Shown piece by piece: positions 21,991-33,193 of a stretch of DNA of 64,000 bases. The notes under the pieces were generated by a model. That model saw only the letters and a program-made list of their open reading frames with translations. It was not told where the DNA came from and searched no databases. Every line of letters starts with the position of its first letter. Positions within the stretch are counted from its first letter, which is position 1. Source of the DNA: Inia geoffrensis (lineage: Eukaryota > Chordata > Mammalia > Artiodactyla > Iniidae). Position numbers and translations under genes: made by a program. The DNA is taken from assembly GCA_036417435.1 (NCBI GenBank), contig CM070904.1:17218835-17282834 (forward strand), read 5' to 3'.

Positions 21991-22317
21991 TAGATTCTAT
22001 TTCCCATGTCTTAATAAGTTTGTAAATACTGAAATATATACTATACAGTTAAATGCTATACTGAGACAAAAGTAGAAATGTCTTAGATCCTAGGAATTGG
22101 GAGTTAATGAGAATTTGGACAGATTAGGAAGTAGAAATTGAGTTTATTAGAGAAGCAAGGGCAGTATTTAAAATGCTTATCTTCAACATTTAGGGAGATA
22201 GCATAGCGTGATAGAAAAGTTTAAATTTTTGACCCCCTAGATCACAAATTGTGTCATCTTAGAAAAATTATGATACCGAGAAATAAAATATTGCCTGCCA
22301 TATCAGTAAACAAAGGA
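21991..22317. other. No recognisable feature
   Basis: AT-rich sequence between the candidate exon and the next LTR. Confidence 0.4.
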
Positions 22318-22717
22318 TGTCACAGTCAACGGTGGTTGCAGCCACCACAGACAGTGAGTTGGTGAGCTCTGAGGGAACTCAGGATGTGAAAACACAGGAT
22401 ACTGGCCCCAGATAGCTGAGGGGCATATCAAAGAAATGATTTCAGTCAGCCCAGACTCTGGCATCTCCCTGTACATAGAAAAGCACTAAATTCCTTAACC
22501 TGAGATATATAGTTTTCTTTTATTAACAGTAATCTTTTGTTCCTACTGCCTGCCCTTTGCTGCAAAACTCCTATATATCCTAGCTCCTCCGTCACCTCCT
22601 CAGAGCAGTTTTCTCAGTGTTACTTGAGATGCTGCCTCCCGGGCTTGAAGTCCTCAGTATGTCCACCGAATAAAACATAACTCTCCACTTTTAGGTGGTG
22701 AATATTTCTCGTTGACA
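22318..22717 (+). mobile_element. Endogenous retrovirus solo LTR
   Basis: Four hundred bp bounded by TGTCA...TGACA. It contains 'aaaactcctatatatcctag' (TATA-like region) and the polyA signal 'ccaccgaataaaacataact' about 50 bp before the end. No viral genes adjoin it. No target duplication was obvious, consistent with age or an inexact border. Confidence 0.65.
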
Positions 22718-23170
22718 GTACATAGTCTCTAACTCATAGTCTTCCCAACTTCAAAATTGGGGAAATAATGTAAGTAGTATGTTTCTTATCAGATTTAATG
22801 ACATAACATATGTGGTGTCTCAGACCCAGATTACACCCAATAAATGCCTGTTATTATCATCTGCCCAAGAATACAATCTCAAAATTCCTTTAGTTTCCAA
22901 AAGTATAGCCATGACACAGTCCTGTAAAGCAGGTGAATACTGATGATTAATTTTCTCTGTCACATTATCATCTACTCATCCTCATACTCTGTTGTAAGAT
23001 CATGGAAACCTTTATAGAATTCATCTTTAAGCAATAAGTTATAAAAAACTAGTAGTGGGTTATGAAGTCATTTATTAAATTACATAAAGCATTGGAACGA
23101 TTAGAATAAAATTCAAGAAAAAACAGCATAATTCACTGCATAATAAATATTTCCCCAAATTTTTGTGATC
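22718..23170. other. No recognisable feature
   Basis: AT-rich sequence between an LTR and a small L1 insertion. Confidence 0.4.
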
Positions 23171-23305
23171 AGAATGAGAGATGAGGGAGGGGATATATGT
23201 ATACGTATAGCTGATTCACTTTGTTATACGGTAGAAACTAACACAACATTGTAAAGCAATTATAAGCCAATAAAGATATATATAGAAAAAAAGAATGAGA
23301 GATGA
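23171..23305 (+). mobile_element. Tiny 5'-truncated L1 insertion with target-site duplication
   Basis: 23185-23291 are the last ~105 bp of L1: 'gtatagctgattcactttgt', 'gaaactaacacaacattgta', 'gccaataaagat', A-rich end. A perfect 14-bp duplication (agaatgagagatga) lies at 23171-23184 and 23292-23305. Confidence 0.92.
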
Positions 23306-23362
23306 AATTGGAAACTTTCAGATATGAATGACCTTAACAGTCTCATAAAGGGGTTTTGACAA

Positions 23363-23845
23363 TGTGGTTATGCTAAGGGAACCACTGACCGAAACCACCT
23401 GCCCTGGCCAGGGACCATAGTAACCACTTGCATGAGTTATGTTACAACAGGAGGTCCTGGTAAGGAACGCGGAACCAGAATTCGGGAAAGGGCAAAAAGA
23501 GAGAGGAAACACCAGTCCGTTTGTCTTACCAACCTCCCAGAATCCTTCTCACTGGAATCCATCTTGGCTGAGTGATGCACACACCACCAGGAAGGGACCC
23601 TGAGTCAGAGTGACTGGCCAGAGACAACCCAGACACCAACCCCATTACCATAAAACCCAAGACTGTGAGCCATGTGGCAGAGCAGTTCTCTTGGGTTCCC
23701 TTGCCCTGCTGCTCTCAGCCCAGGTGCCCCTTCCCAATAAAGTCTTTTGCTTTGTCAGCACATGTGTCTCCTAGGACAATTCATTTCCAAGTATTAGACA
23801 AGAGACAACTCTCGGGTCCTGGAAGGGGTCCCCCTTCCTGCAACA
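23363..23845 (+). mobile_element. Endogenous retrovirus solo LTR (gammaretrovirus-like)
   Basis: About 480 bp from TGTGGTTATG to CCTGCAACA. Features are 'accataaaacccaagactgt' (TATA-like), 'ccttcccaataaagtctttt' (polyA signal, about 23732) and U5-like 'cgggtcctggaaggggtccc'. No coding sequence is attached. It is the third LTR within 2.8 kb and differs in sequence from the other two. Confidence 0.75.
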
Positions 23846-24539
23846 GTTAATGTTTTCAAAAAATAAATGACTTAATGAAAATGTATAATGGGCAATAATA
23901 TTGCTATTGGAAGAAAGTGAGATAATAGTTAAGAGATTCTTGCAGATGTAGGGTCATGATATGAAAAAGGCTTGGACTTAGGTGATGGTATTCAAGGTGA
24001 AGGAGGTAGGATAAAGCTGAGTGGCATTTCCTTGAGGGAAAGAGACAGTGGTTGTGAATCATGATAGCAATTACCTTGACAGAACAGAACAACTGTGGAT
24101 GACCAGTTCAGGTGCAGAGAGTGTTGTTATGTTGCAATGAGTGGGTGAGTAGTCTAGGTTGAGAGAGTTCCTCTGGAGTCAGAAAACAAATGACAGGTAT
24201 AAGGATTACACTTAGGTAGGCTGATTTTTAAATAAGAAGTTAAATAACTCCTTATATAAGTTATATGGTTTTAAGATGGATGCCAGGAGACTGAAGTTTC
24301 TGAGAGATATACAGGGAAGACTAGAAAGTTGACAAATCTGAAAATAGGGTCCCAGGCTAACCTCTCAGTAGGACAATCTTGACAATCAGCTGTCCTCAGC
24401 CCATTTCACAAAAAGAAGCAGTCTTGTCACACAATATCAATGTGTTTGAAAGGGCATCTCTATATCCTGAAAGATTGCACTGTTTCTAAAGCTGCTATTG
24501 TCAAATAAAATAGCTTGAAGGAAGGTTTATTCAAATTGT
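23846..24539. other. No recognisable feature
   Basis: No repeat family recognised with confidence. Confidence 0.4.
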
Positions 24540-24775
24540 GGCTTGTCTTTCTTGGTGTTTCCTTCATCAACCTAAGATACATTTCCCTCTTTGCTTTTGT
24601 AAACCAAGTCTTTATAAATGCATGTTCTTATTCAGCATTCAGTTGCTATCGCACCTTATGTCTTTCTTAAGAAGTAAACTCCCAGGTGTTTATCTTAGTT
24701 TAAGTTTGCATAGACAGTCTGCACCAAGCATAGTCTGAAAAGAGTGTTGCTTAATAAGTGCCTACTGATTTCAAC
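24540..24775 (+). mobile_element. Probable L2 LINE 3' end
   Basis: 'gtttgcatagacagtctgca', 'ccaagcatagtctgaaaaga' and 'gcttaataagtgcctactga' follow the L2 3' end in order. Upstream text is too decayed to be firm. Confidence 0.5.
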
Positions 24776-25380
24776 AAAAAACATCACTTCATAAATACTT
24801 TATCTTTCAGAAAAAAATCAACCTTGTGTTATCGCACCTCTTGGACAGTGGATAGAATTGGGTCATAGACCAAATTCTGATGAAGAAATATCACAGCTCT
24901 GAAATGGTTGAGATTTATTCTGCACAAAGTGCAACTTTAAAAATATTCCAGCATTGCACATAGCAGGACTGATGCCTCTTTCTCCTTTTCTCTGCTGCTT
25001 GGCAGACATGGTAAAAGTTGTCAGGAAACCGAAGAAAAAGAGCTGAATGGAGGTCAAGTTCTTCCAGCTGAGCTTTGTTATGTCTAAATGTTACACAGGA
25101 GCATGAGCCTAACCCCCTAGCTTACCTGCTTTTTCGAACACTGGGGAGAGCAGAGAAAGCTGAGAAAATAGGTCTGTTCTTTTTTCCTGGTCACTGCCAC
25201 TCTCAGAGTTGAGACTGGACTCCTTTTTGTGCCTTTTCCAAATCACAACTCACAGACAATATGGTACCCTTGTCACCAACCAAAGAAAGTATAAGAAAAT
25301 GACAGGCTGTATTTTGACCAGGAAATTTTAATGCAAATCTAACCTTTTATTTTCCCATAGAATACATTCAATTATCACAT
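24776..25380. other. No recognisable feature
   Basis: Unassigned sequence before the older SINE. Confidence 0.4.
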
Positions 25381-25756
25381 GGGAAATTTTTTTTAATTAA
25401 TTAATTAATTAATTTATTTATTTACGGCTGCATTGGGTCTTCGTTGCTGCGCGCGGGCTTTCTCTAGTTGCGGTGAGTGGGGGCTACTCTTTGTTGCAGT
25501 GTGCAGGCTTCTCACTGCGGTGGCTTCCCTTGTTGCGGAGCATGGGCTCTAGGCGTGTGGGCTTCAGTAGTTGTGGCACATGGGCTCAGTAGTTGTGGCT
25601 CGCAGGCTTTAGAGCGCAGGCTCAGTAGCTGTGGTGCATGAGCTTAGTTGCTCCACAGCATGTGGGATCTTCCCGGACCAGGGCTCAAACCCATGTCCCC
25701 TGCATTGGCAGGCATATTCTTAACCACTGTGCCACCAGGGAAGTCCGGGGAAATTT
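25381..25756 (-). mobile_element. Older, longer cetartiodactyl tRNA-derived SINE with target-site duplication
   Basis: Minus-strand element 25390-25747. T/AATT-rich tail, then 'ggctgcattgggtcttcgtt', 'ctctagttgcggtgagtggg', 'tagttgctccacagcatgtg', and the tRNA-like head ending 'gtgccaccagggaagtcc'. The duplication gggaaattt is perfect (25381-25389, 25748-25756). It shares the tRNA-derived head with the shorter CHR SINEs but has a different, longer body. Confidence 0.9.
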
Positions 25757-25827
25757 ACATATGGATTTTTTTATCTCTTAAGTGATAATATCTAGAATGT
25801 TGAAAGGGATGAAAGCAGATATGACTC

Positions 25828-25910
25828 AAACATTCCAGCTAATCAGAACATTGTAAATCAACTATATTTCAATAAAAACAAAACAAAAAAAACAAAAAAC
25901 GTTCCAGGTA
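25828..25910 (+). mobile_element. 55-bp L1 insertion with target-site duplication
   Basis: 25842-25896 hold only 'cagaacattgtaaatcaact', 'atatttcaataaaaac' and an A/C-rich tail, the extreme end of L1. Flanks aaacattccagcta (25828-25841) and aaacgttccaggta (25897-25910) match at 12 of 14 positions. Confidence 0.8.
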
Positions 25911-25959
25911 AAATAGACAATGTACCAACTTTCTGGGGGATAATATATCAATGTATATC

Positions 25960-26180
25960 AAGAATCTTGGGCTTCCCTGGTGGCGCAGTGGTTGAGAGTC
26001 TGCCTGCCGATGTGGGGGACTTGGGTTCATGTCCCGGTCTGGGAAGATCTCACATGCCACGGAGCGGCTGGGCCCGTGAGCCATGGCCACTGAGCCTGCG
26101 CGTCTGGAGCCTGTGCTCCACAACAGGAGAGGCCATGACAGTGAGAGGCCCACGTACCGCAAGAAAAAAAAAAGAATCTT
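25960..26180 (+). mobile_element. CHR SINE with target-site duplication
   Basis: Element 25969-26171 with head 'gcttccctggtggcgcagtg', body 'gggcccgtgagccatggc' and A-tail. Duplication aagaatctt at 25960-25968 and 26172-26180, perfect. Several CpG positions have mutated, suggesting it is older than the 44990 copy. Confidence 0.93.
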
Positions 26181-26789
26181 AGTATCTTAATAGTAATCAT
26201 TTCTCTTAAATTACTTACATGTAAGCTTTTTATTAATAATTATACTTCACAGAAATTACTTCAAGGAAATAAGAAGAGACATAAATAAGAATTTATGTAT
26301 AGGTGTATTCATTGCACTATTATTTAAAATAGCCAGTGACTAAGTGGCTTTTCCAGAGCACTGAATGAATCCCTGGCAGATACAATTAAAGCAATATGCA
26401 AAGCTCTGACTTCCCCACAGCCATTGTTATATGATCTGTGTGGACCCTGGCTGCTCAGTCAGTGACCCCCTCAAAGAGCTGTCACCTTGCAAACACATGC
26501 TTTTTTTTCTCACATAGATCATCTGCCTGCAAGGAAGACCTCCCTTTTCTTTCATAAAAATCCCAGTCTCACAAGATCTGCAGCATCACATGAAAAAGTA
26601 GAAAGAAAAAATAAAAGCAAAATTTATATGGCTCAAAATACAGAAAGTATTTTTGAAGAGATGCTTTTAAATATTGAATGAGATAATCTCTTTCACTAGA
26701 CACAGAAGTAAAGATAAACAGAAAATAAGGGGTTGAAATTAACTATTCAATGTCATGTAAGTCTGATTAAAAGGTCTGTCTGTATAAGA
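26181..26789. other. No recognisable feature
   Basis: AT-rich. A 64-codon frame at 26487-26681 has no recognisable domain. Confidence 0.4.
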
Positions 26790-26975
26790 TTCTGTGTTTA
26801 AAACATAGAATGACTTTGGAAACATACATTTCTGTAGCACTTTTTGAAACATTCGTTATGTTTTCTTATGTATAACCCTGTCATTCCATAACATAGGCAG
26901 CTCCTTCAGACAGAGACCATGTCTAATAGATCTATGAGTTCTCAAAAAGTACACAGTGAGTAAGATTATGAGAAG
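26790..26975 (+). mobile_element. Possible L2 LINE fragment
   Basis: 'ggcagctccttcagacagag' with 'accatgtctaat' resembles the L2 3' region; otherwise heavily decayed. Confidence 0.4.
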
Positions 26976-27127
26976 CAACATTGCTTTGAGCCTCCTATCC
27001 TTTTGACAAACAGACTTTTACCTAAAGACTGTTAAATTCCTGGTGCATTCAGGGTTGTCATTCATAGAAATGTTAATTTGGGGGAAGAACAAAACTAAAA
27101 GATGATTTAATACAAAGTATATCTAAT

Positions 27128-27935
27128 TTCACTGTTAAAGAAACAGAGATCTTGGGAGGTCAAATGATTTGCCTAAAGTTGTTACCAAACTAAAACTGGG
27201 TCTGCTCACCCAGCTTGCGGCAAAGCCAATCTACTGACATTGGGTTGTGGTGAAGTAAAGTACAATCTTTATTTGCAGGGCACCAAGCAAGGAGAATAGG
27301 CAGCTCATGCTCAAAAGACCTAAGCTCTTCGATGGCTTATAAGGCAAGGGTGTTTAACAACAGTGTTAGGAGAGAGGGTTGTAGGATGCCTGTTCAGCTC
27401 ATGGACCTTCTTCCGATTGATTGGTGGTGAGATGACAGAGTGATGTTTTGGGAATTTCAATCATCAACCTTCTGGTTCCAACCAGTCTGGGTTTACATGC
27501 TTGTGGTCATCATGTAGTTAGCATCCTCTACTGGTTGGGGGTCATAGTTTCTGCAGAACAACTCAAATACATGCACCAGATTGTTATTTATGACCTTCAG
27601 GAGGAACTAGGAGTCCTGTTACTCTTCAGTTCTAAACATTAGCTGCTTGAATCTGCGCTTTGGAACTCGGAGAAGGCCTAGGAGACTAAAACCTTTTTTC
27701 TAAAAACAAGAAACAGGAGACACAGATGAGCTTTTTTACCTTGGAGGGCCTGACAAAGTCCTACTTCTCGCCCCCCCTCCTTTTCTTGGATACTCCTCAA
27801 TCCTAAGGACAATAGGGGTGGGACAAGAAAGGGAATAAAATTTTGGATATAGAGGTTAATCATAAATTCTGCAAAGGAACTCAGTTTTAGGCGGACCCGG
27901 TTTTGAAGTTATACAATTAGTGTTGTTCAACTAGT
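27128..27935 (-). mobile_element. MIR SINE split by an LTR insertion
   Basis: The minus-strand MIR core 'actgttaaagaaacagagat', 'caaatgatttgcctaaagtt' breaks at 27180 and resumes at 27906 with 'aagttatacaattagt'. Joining the two halves restores the normal order of the MIR core. The intervening 725 bp is the LTR described next. Confidence 0.75.
27181..27905 (-). mobile_element. Endogenous retrovirus LTR (minus) inserted in a MIR
   Basis: On the minus strand it contains 'gccctgcaaataaagattgt' (polyA signal) and an R/U5 end 'agacccagttttagtttggt'. The aagtt flanks at 27176-27180 and 27906-27910 look like the short target duplication of a retroviral integration. The 3' terminus lies at the left ('tgttaccaaac' on plus); the 5' terminus has lost its TG. 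No retroviral coding sequence seen. Confidence 0.7.
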
Positions 27936-28043
27936 AAAGAATAAGACTTTCTATCTCCCTGTGTAATGCTCATTAACCCAAGTAATAATTCTTTCTTTTG
28001 CCTGGATAGATTCCTATTTAATGAAATAGAACTGCCAAATGGT

Positions 28044-28070
28044 ATATCTATCTATCTATCTATCTAATCT
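28044..28070. repeat. (TCTA)n microsatellite
   Basis: Five tetranucleotide units with a partial sixth. Confidence 0.9.
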
Positions 28071-29319
28071 ATTTTAATAGAAATACACTTAAGTTATTTA
28101 TCTGCATTACAGATTTCAGGTATTTGTATTACAAATATCAGACTTAATAGCATTTAATGTGGAAAAGCTTTAACCTTTAGTCATCAATTTATACTTGGGT
28201 AGTTGGTGTTTGTAGTTTGTATTTCTGCTGTTACAAGAGCAAGGCTGCTAAAATAAAACAAAAACAAACCTAAAACTAATTAAATCTTACAATAAGTTAA
28301 TATCATTTTGAAGTCCAGATAATGATGGAAGTGAAATATATCGTATTTTATGTGAATAAGTTCTGTGTTCAATTCTAGTCAGCAGGTTTAGAGGGTCTCT
28401 GGCAAACTACAACAATTCCCATGAATATCAGCTCAAAGAGTTTGAATGAATGAATGTTTTTCTCTTTTAAGAGTAGGCAACTGGGACAAATTGAAAAATA
28501 TTCCAGTCTCATAAGCACCAAAAAAGGACATTTACAAGATAAATAAGTGAATGAGCATGAAATAGAATGGCTTAAAATAAAACTTTATTGTTTTTATATT
28601 CCCTAGGCATTAATTCTAAAAAGGCCAGTTTACATCCAAGTGACTACTAGCTTTGCCTATACACAAAAAAATTGGGGAAAGAGACTCGGATTGATGTTAC
28701 TGTTAAATTGTAGCGGTTTTTCAACAGCAGTTATGCTTTCGTGTAAATTGAAATTAGATGGTATCTGCTTATAGATTACTAATCAAACAGGAATATTCAA
28801 CTGAAGTTTTCTCTCATAAGTAAACTTTTATTTTGCATAATATGCCATTTGAACTTCATCTGCAGCTGCAACCTCATTGATATAAAAGAAATGCCAATTT
28901 CAAAGTTGCCACCTCTTACAATTATAAATTCAGCTTTGTGGGTTAATGTTATAAGTGGCCTGTTATTATGCTCATTAAATGTGAATGAACCATGCTTTAG
29001 AGGCAATCAAAGCAGAAATCATTTCACCAATGATGTGCAAGTATAGATTGAACACTTCAGTCCTGTGCATTTCAATACATACATTGAAATCAACTAACAC
29101 ATTTAATAGGATTGATATATAAATACAAATTTCAGAAAATCACCATTGTTATTGTTCTTTTTCAAAATATATGTTAATGAATCTGACAAAATGTATTAAA
29201 ATATGTATCTTTCATTTGAGGGAAATTTTATTTCATTATTCTTTTAGTTATTAAAATTTATTGAATATGAAGTTTATACTTTTGAGTTGGAGAAATGAGC
29301 TCCTAACAAACCTTCTCTC
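28071..29319. other. No recognisable feature
   Basis: AT-rich. Overlapping short frames on both strands at 28797-29046 show no domain. Confidence 0.4.
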
Positions 29320-31880
29320 ACATAAATAAGAGCTTTAAATTCTGGATAAAATACAAAAAGCAACTAGCTGAGAGCTTTGGAAGCTGAACAAAACAGGGAG
29401 TTTCTAATACAGAAGTTAAAACTTGGAGAAAGTGACCAGCATATAGTAGATCCCCATTTTACTGGTGCTTTACCCTTAGAGTAGACGCGGTTTCAGTGGA
29501 CATATGCTAAAATGATTTCTGTTCAGAGGAACGAGGAGAAGAAACTCTGGGGTAACAAGGGCTGCCAAGGTGTAAGGAGCAAAAAGGAGCAAGCTGGAGA
29601 GGGGAAACATTAATTCATACACAAACTCCACCCAAGTTTCTGGTTGACCACTGAATCACTCCTGGGGAGTGGAGGTGGTGAGCAGAATTAAAGCAACTTA
29701 CAAATAAGAATTACCAAACAAGGAAAATGTGAGTCATTACACACTTCAGGTGTGATGGTCTGCAATTTGGGTCTTAACAAGTAAATTGCCTGCTAAAATA
29801 AAAAATATAGACAATCTTTGGGAAAAAATAAAATGGAATCCAGAGTCTATACCGCATAACACTCACAATGTCCAGGATACAATCCAAAATGACTAGATAT
29901 ATGAAGGTCAAGAATGTGACTCACTTCTAAGGTAAAAGATCATCAACAGATGACAACCAGATGGCTCAGAGGTTAGAATTATCAGATGGGGATGCTAAGT
30001 AGCTATTATATTGTTTAAGGTAAATGAATATACCTTCATAATGAATGAAAATAGTAAACTTCAACAAAGATTAGACAACACCAAAAAGAAATAAAAGGAA
30101 ATGTTAGAATTGAAATAAACATCCGAAATAAAGTCACTAGGTGAGCTTAACAGTAGAAAAAGATGACAGAGGAAGGGGCCAGGGCACTTGAAGACCTACC
30201 AATAGATTTCATTAAGTCAAAATATGAGAGGAAAAAAAAAAAAAGATTAAAATAAATGGACTGAGCCTGAGGGAACTTGGGGGTAATTTCTAGTTTTAAA
30301 TGTCATCTAAAGGGTAAAGAAAAAGATCAATGTAAACACAAAGTAAATAGAGAAAGGACATATTAATGCTAAAAGAAAAATTAACAAAATAGAAAAGATG
30401 CAAACAGTATAGAAAATAATTAATGCCAAAGCTTGTTAATTGAAAAAAGTTAACATCAAAATATTCAACAAATAATAGAGAAGCTATAAATCAACAGTAT
30501 CAGAAATGAAAGGTCCTTCAGATATTAAAAAAAAATAATGAGGTTATATTACAAACAGCTTTCTGCCAAAAAATGACATTATAGACGTAATGAAAAATTT
30601 CTTTAAAGATAAGCACTGTGAAAGCCCACTCCAGAAAACACAGATAACCTGGATAGTCCTACATTAATTACATAAGTTTAACTTTTTATTAGTTAAACGC
30701 CTTCTTAGAAGAAAAATTACAGGTTCAGATGGCTTTCTGGGTAAATTCTGCCGAACATTTAAGAAAGAAATAAATCAATTATACACAAACTCTTGCATAA
30801 AATAGAGAACACTTCTTAACTCATTTTGTGACTTTGACATTATCTAGTTACGAAAAACAGAGACATAACAACCAACAAAAAGCAATAGCACACACAAACA
30901 CAAACTAATAGTGCACATGAACATGTACATAAATATTCTTAACAGATTATTAAAAAATCATTCCTGGAAAATTTTCTCAAGAGTGCAAGACTAATTTAAT
31001 ATCGAAAAATTAATCATTGTAATCCATCATATTTATAAAAAAGGAGAATATCCATATGATCTTTCAAAAGATGTAGAAGAAACATTTGAAAACATTTAAC
31101 ATCATGATGAAAACTTTCAGCGAACTATAAATAATAGAAAACATCTTCAAGCTGATAAATAGCATCTATAAAAGAATATCTCTACTGCTAAAATCATATT
31201 TAATAATAAAATGTTAAAGACTTTTCTCCTCAGATCAGAAACAAGGCATGGATGTCTATTCTTGCAATTTCTGTTCATTATTATATTAAACATTCTAGCC
31301 ATTGCAATGAAGCAAAGGGAAAGTCATAACAAAGAAAGAAGTAAATTTCCTTTTTCAGATGACATGATTATTTACATAGAAAATCCTCAGGAATCTGCAA
31401 AACAACTTTGACAGTAAACTTAGCAAAGTCAGTGGATATAAGGTTAAAGTAAAAAATCTAGTTTTATATACTAGTAACATAAAAAATAAAATTAAAAAAT
31501 AATTCTGTTTACAAGAGCATAAAAATAATATATATGAATAAATTAAACAAAAGATGTGCAAGGTCTGTACACTGAAATCTACAGAAAATTGCTGAAAGAT
31601 TAAAGATAAACAAAATAAAGAGATATATCATGCTCATAGGCTGGAAAACTCAATACTCAGTATGTCAATTCCCTCAAATCGATCTTTAAGTTTAATGCAA
31701 ACAAAATAAAAATTCAAATAGATTTTTTTTTTAGTTTTTGAGAAGTGATTCAAAAATTTTATGAAAATGTAAATTATTAAGAATAGCTCAAGTGATCTTT
31801 AAAAAAGCAGAGTTTGAAAAGTAACCACTACTGGATCCAATATTTACCGTAAAGCACTAGTAGTCAAGACAGTGTATTCA
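29320..31880 (+). mobile_element. Ancient degraded L1 (ORF1 to ORF2)
   Basis: An old sense-strand L1. Around 30720-30800 the RT start reads SDGFLGKFCRTFKKEINQLY. At 31211-31411 a frame holds 'RSETRHGCLF' and FSDDMIIYIENP, the counterpart of the catalytic FADDM box with the alanine replaced by serine. Near 31850 'agtagtcaagacagtgtatt' matches the later ORF2. Stops and frameshifts throughout. It is interrupted at 31880 by an antisense L1 and seems to continue at 32640. Confidence 0.8.
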
Positions 31881-31885
31881 AAAAA

Positions 31886-32048
31886 AATTCCCCCAAGCTT
31901 CACTGAGATATGATTAACAAATACAAATTATATATATTTATGTTGTACAACATAATTTTTAAGGCTTATAGTGTGATGATTTAATATATCATAAACTAAT
32001 TACCACAATCAAGTTAATTAACAAATCTATTACTTCACACAGCTACCA

Positions 32049-32082
<34 letters not shown>

Positions 32083-32615
32083 AACAATTAAGATCTATCT
32101 ACTCCTTTCAGAAAATTCCAAATATACCATGTAGTATTATTAGCTATAATCACCATGCTGTATGTTAAATCCGTAAAACTTATGCATCTTGTATCTGAGT
32201 TTGTATCAGTGAACATCTCCCTATATCCTCCAGCCTCGTCCCCTAGTAATCACCATTCAACTCTCTAGTTCTATGAGTACAGTGTTTTTAGACTCCCCAT
32301 ACAAGTGTGATAACACAGTATTTGTCTTTCTTATTTCACTTGACATAACATCTTCTGGGTCCATCCATGTTGTTGCAAATGGCAGGTGAATCATATTCTA
32401 TTGTGTGTGTGTACCACATTTTCTTTATCCATTCATTTGTTGACAGGTGTTGGATATGTTGTTTCCATATCTTGGCTACTGTGGATAATGCTGCTATGAA
32501 CATGGGAGGCCAGGTATTGCTTCAAGACACTGATTTTGTTTCCTTTAGGTATATACCCCAAAGTGGGATTTCTGGATCATATGACAGTTCTATTTTTAAT
32601 TTTTTTGTATATTGC
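31886..32615 (-). mobile_element. Antisense L1M 3' end inside the older L1
   Basis: Minus-strand L1 3'UTR and ORF2 C-terminus: 'cttcactgagatatgattaa', 'caatcaagttaattaacaaa', 'cctagtaatcaccattcaac', 'gggtccatccatgttgttgc', 'ctgtggataatgctgctatg', and 'ccccaaagtgggatttctgg' as the antisense of [12 protein letters not shown] text. It holds a (TG)n tract. The plus-strand 92-codon frame across it is not a gene. Confidence 0.85.
32050..32080. repeat. (TG)n microsatellite
   Basis: About 15 perfect TG units within the antisense L1 3'UTR. Confidence 0.95.
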
Positions 32616-32639
32616 TATGCAGTGATCTGGAGGATATAT

Positions 32640-32900
32640 AGTTAAGTATTAAAGAAACAAGCAAAACTGAAATGCAGAACCATGTTTAGAGTGCTACCTT
32701 TCATGTAAAGAAGTGAGGACACGGATAGATGGGCGGATTACACACATATATTTGCTTACACTAAAAACAAACTAAACTAGATATATAAGCAAAAATGAAT
32801 TAAAAGGTTAACCAATTGGAGGAGAGAAGGAAAAGGATGGGGAAGACAGCAGTGGAAGCTAGGATTTCTCACTTGACTGTGGGCAAACTGCTTTACATTA
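32640..32900 (+). mobile_element. Probable continuation of the older L1 3'UTR
   Basis: 'agttaagtattaaagaaaca', 'gcaaaactgaaatgcagaac' and 'gtgctacctttcatgtaaag' resemble old L1M 3'UTR text in the same orientation as the 29320-31880 element, which fits a host L1 interrupted by 31886-32615. Confidence 0.5.
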
Positions 32901-32921
32901 TGCATCTTTGTTGCTTTGAAC

Positions 32922-33029
32922 AAAGAAAGAAAGAGAGGGAGGGAGGGAGGAAGGAAGGAGGGAGGGAGGAAAGAGAGAGAGAGAGGAAGAAGAAAAGAAG
33001 AAAGAGAGGGAAAGGGGGGGGAGAGAAAA
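32922..33029. repeat. 108-bp uninterrupted purine tract
   Basis: Only A and G on the plus strand for 108 bp, mainly GGGA/GGAA units followed by GA and GAA repeats and an (A)3(G)8 block. Mirror-like purine tracts of this kind can adopt triplex (H-DNA) structure. Frames across it encode Arg/Lys/Glu-rich noise. Confidence 0.95.
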
Positions 33030-33152
33030 CTAGATAAAATTTGATTTGTTTACCTTGAGGCTCAAGTGATATCACGCATGAGAAACTGCATGGAAGGCAC
33101 TGAAATTAGCAATAGTAAACAAGAATCTTGATGGATTGGTTAAGTAATGAAA

Positions 33153-33156
33153 CATA

Positions 33157-33193
<37 letters not shown>
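33153..33193. repeat. (TA)n followed by (T)15
   Basis: About 13 TA units running into a T homopolymer. Confidence 0.9.

Noticed and set aside
28044..28070. Short regular repeats as a CRISPR array
   Set aside because: A plain tetranucleotide microsatellite without spacers, in a mammalian genome.
29320..32900. A single intact LINE
   Set aside because: Orientation reverses at 31886-32615, and the flanking sense L1 is full of stops; it is an old element with another inserted.
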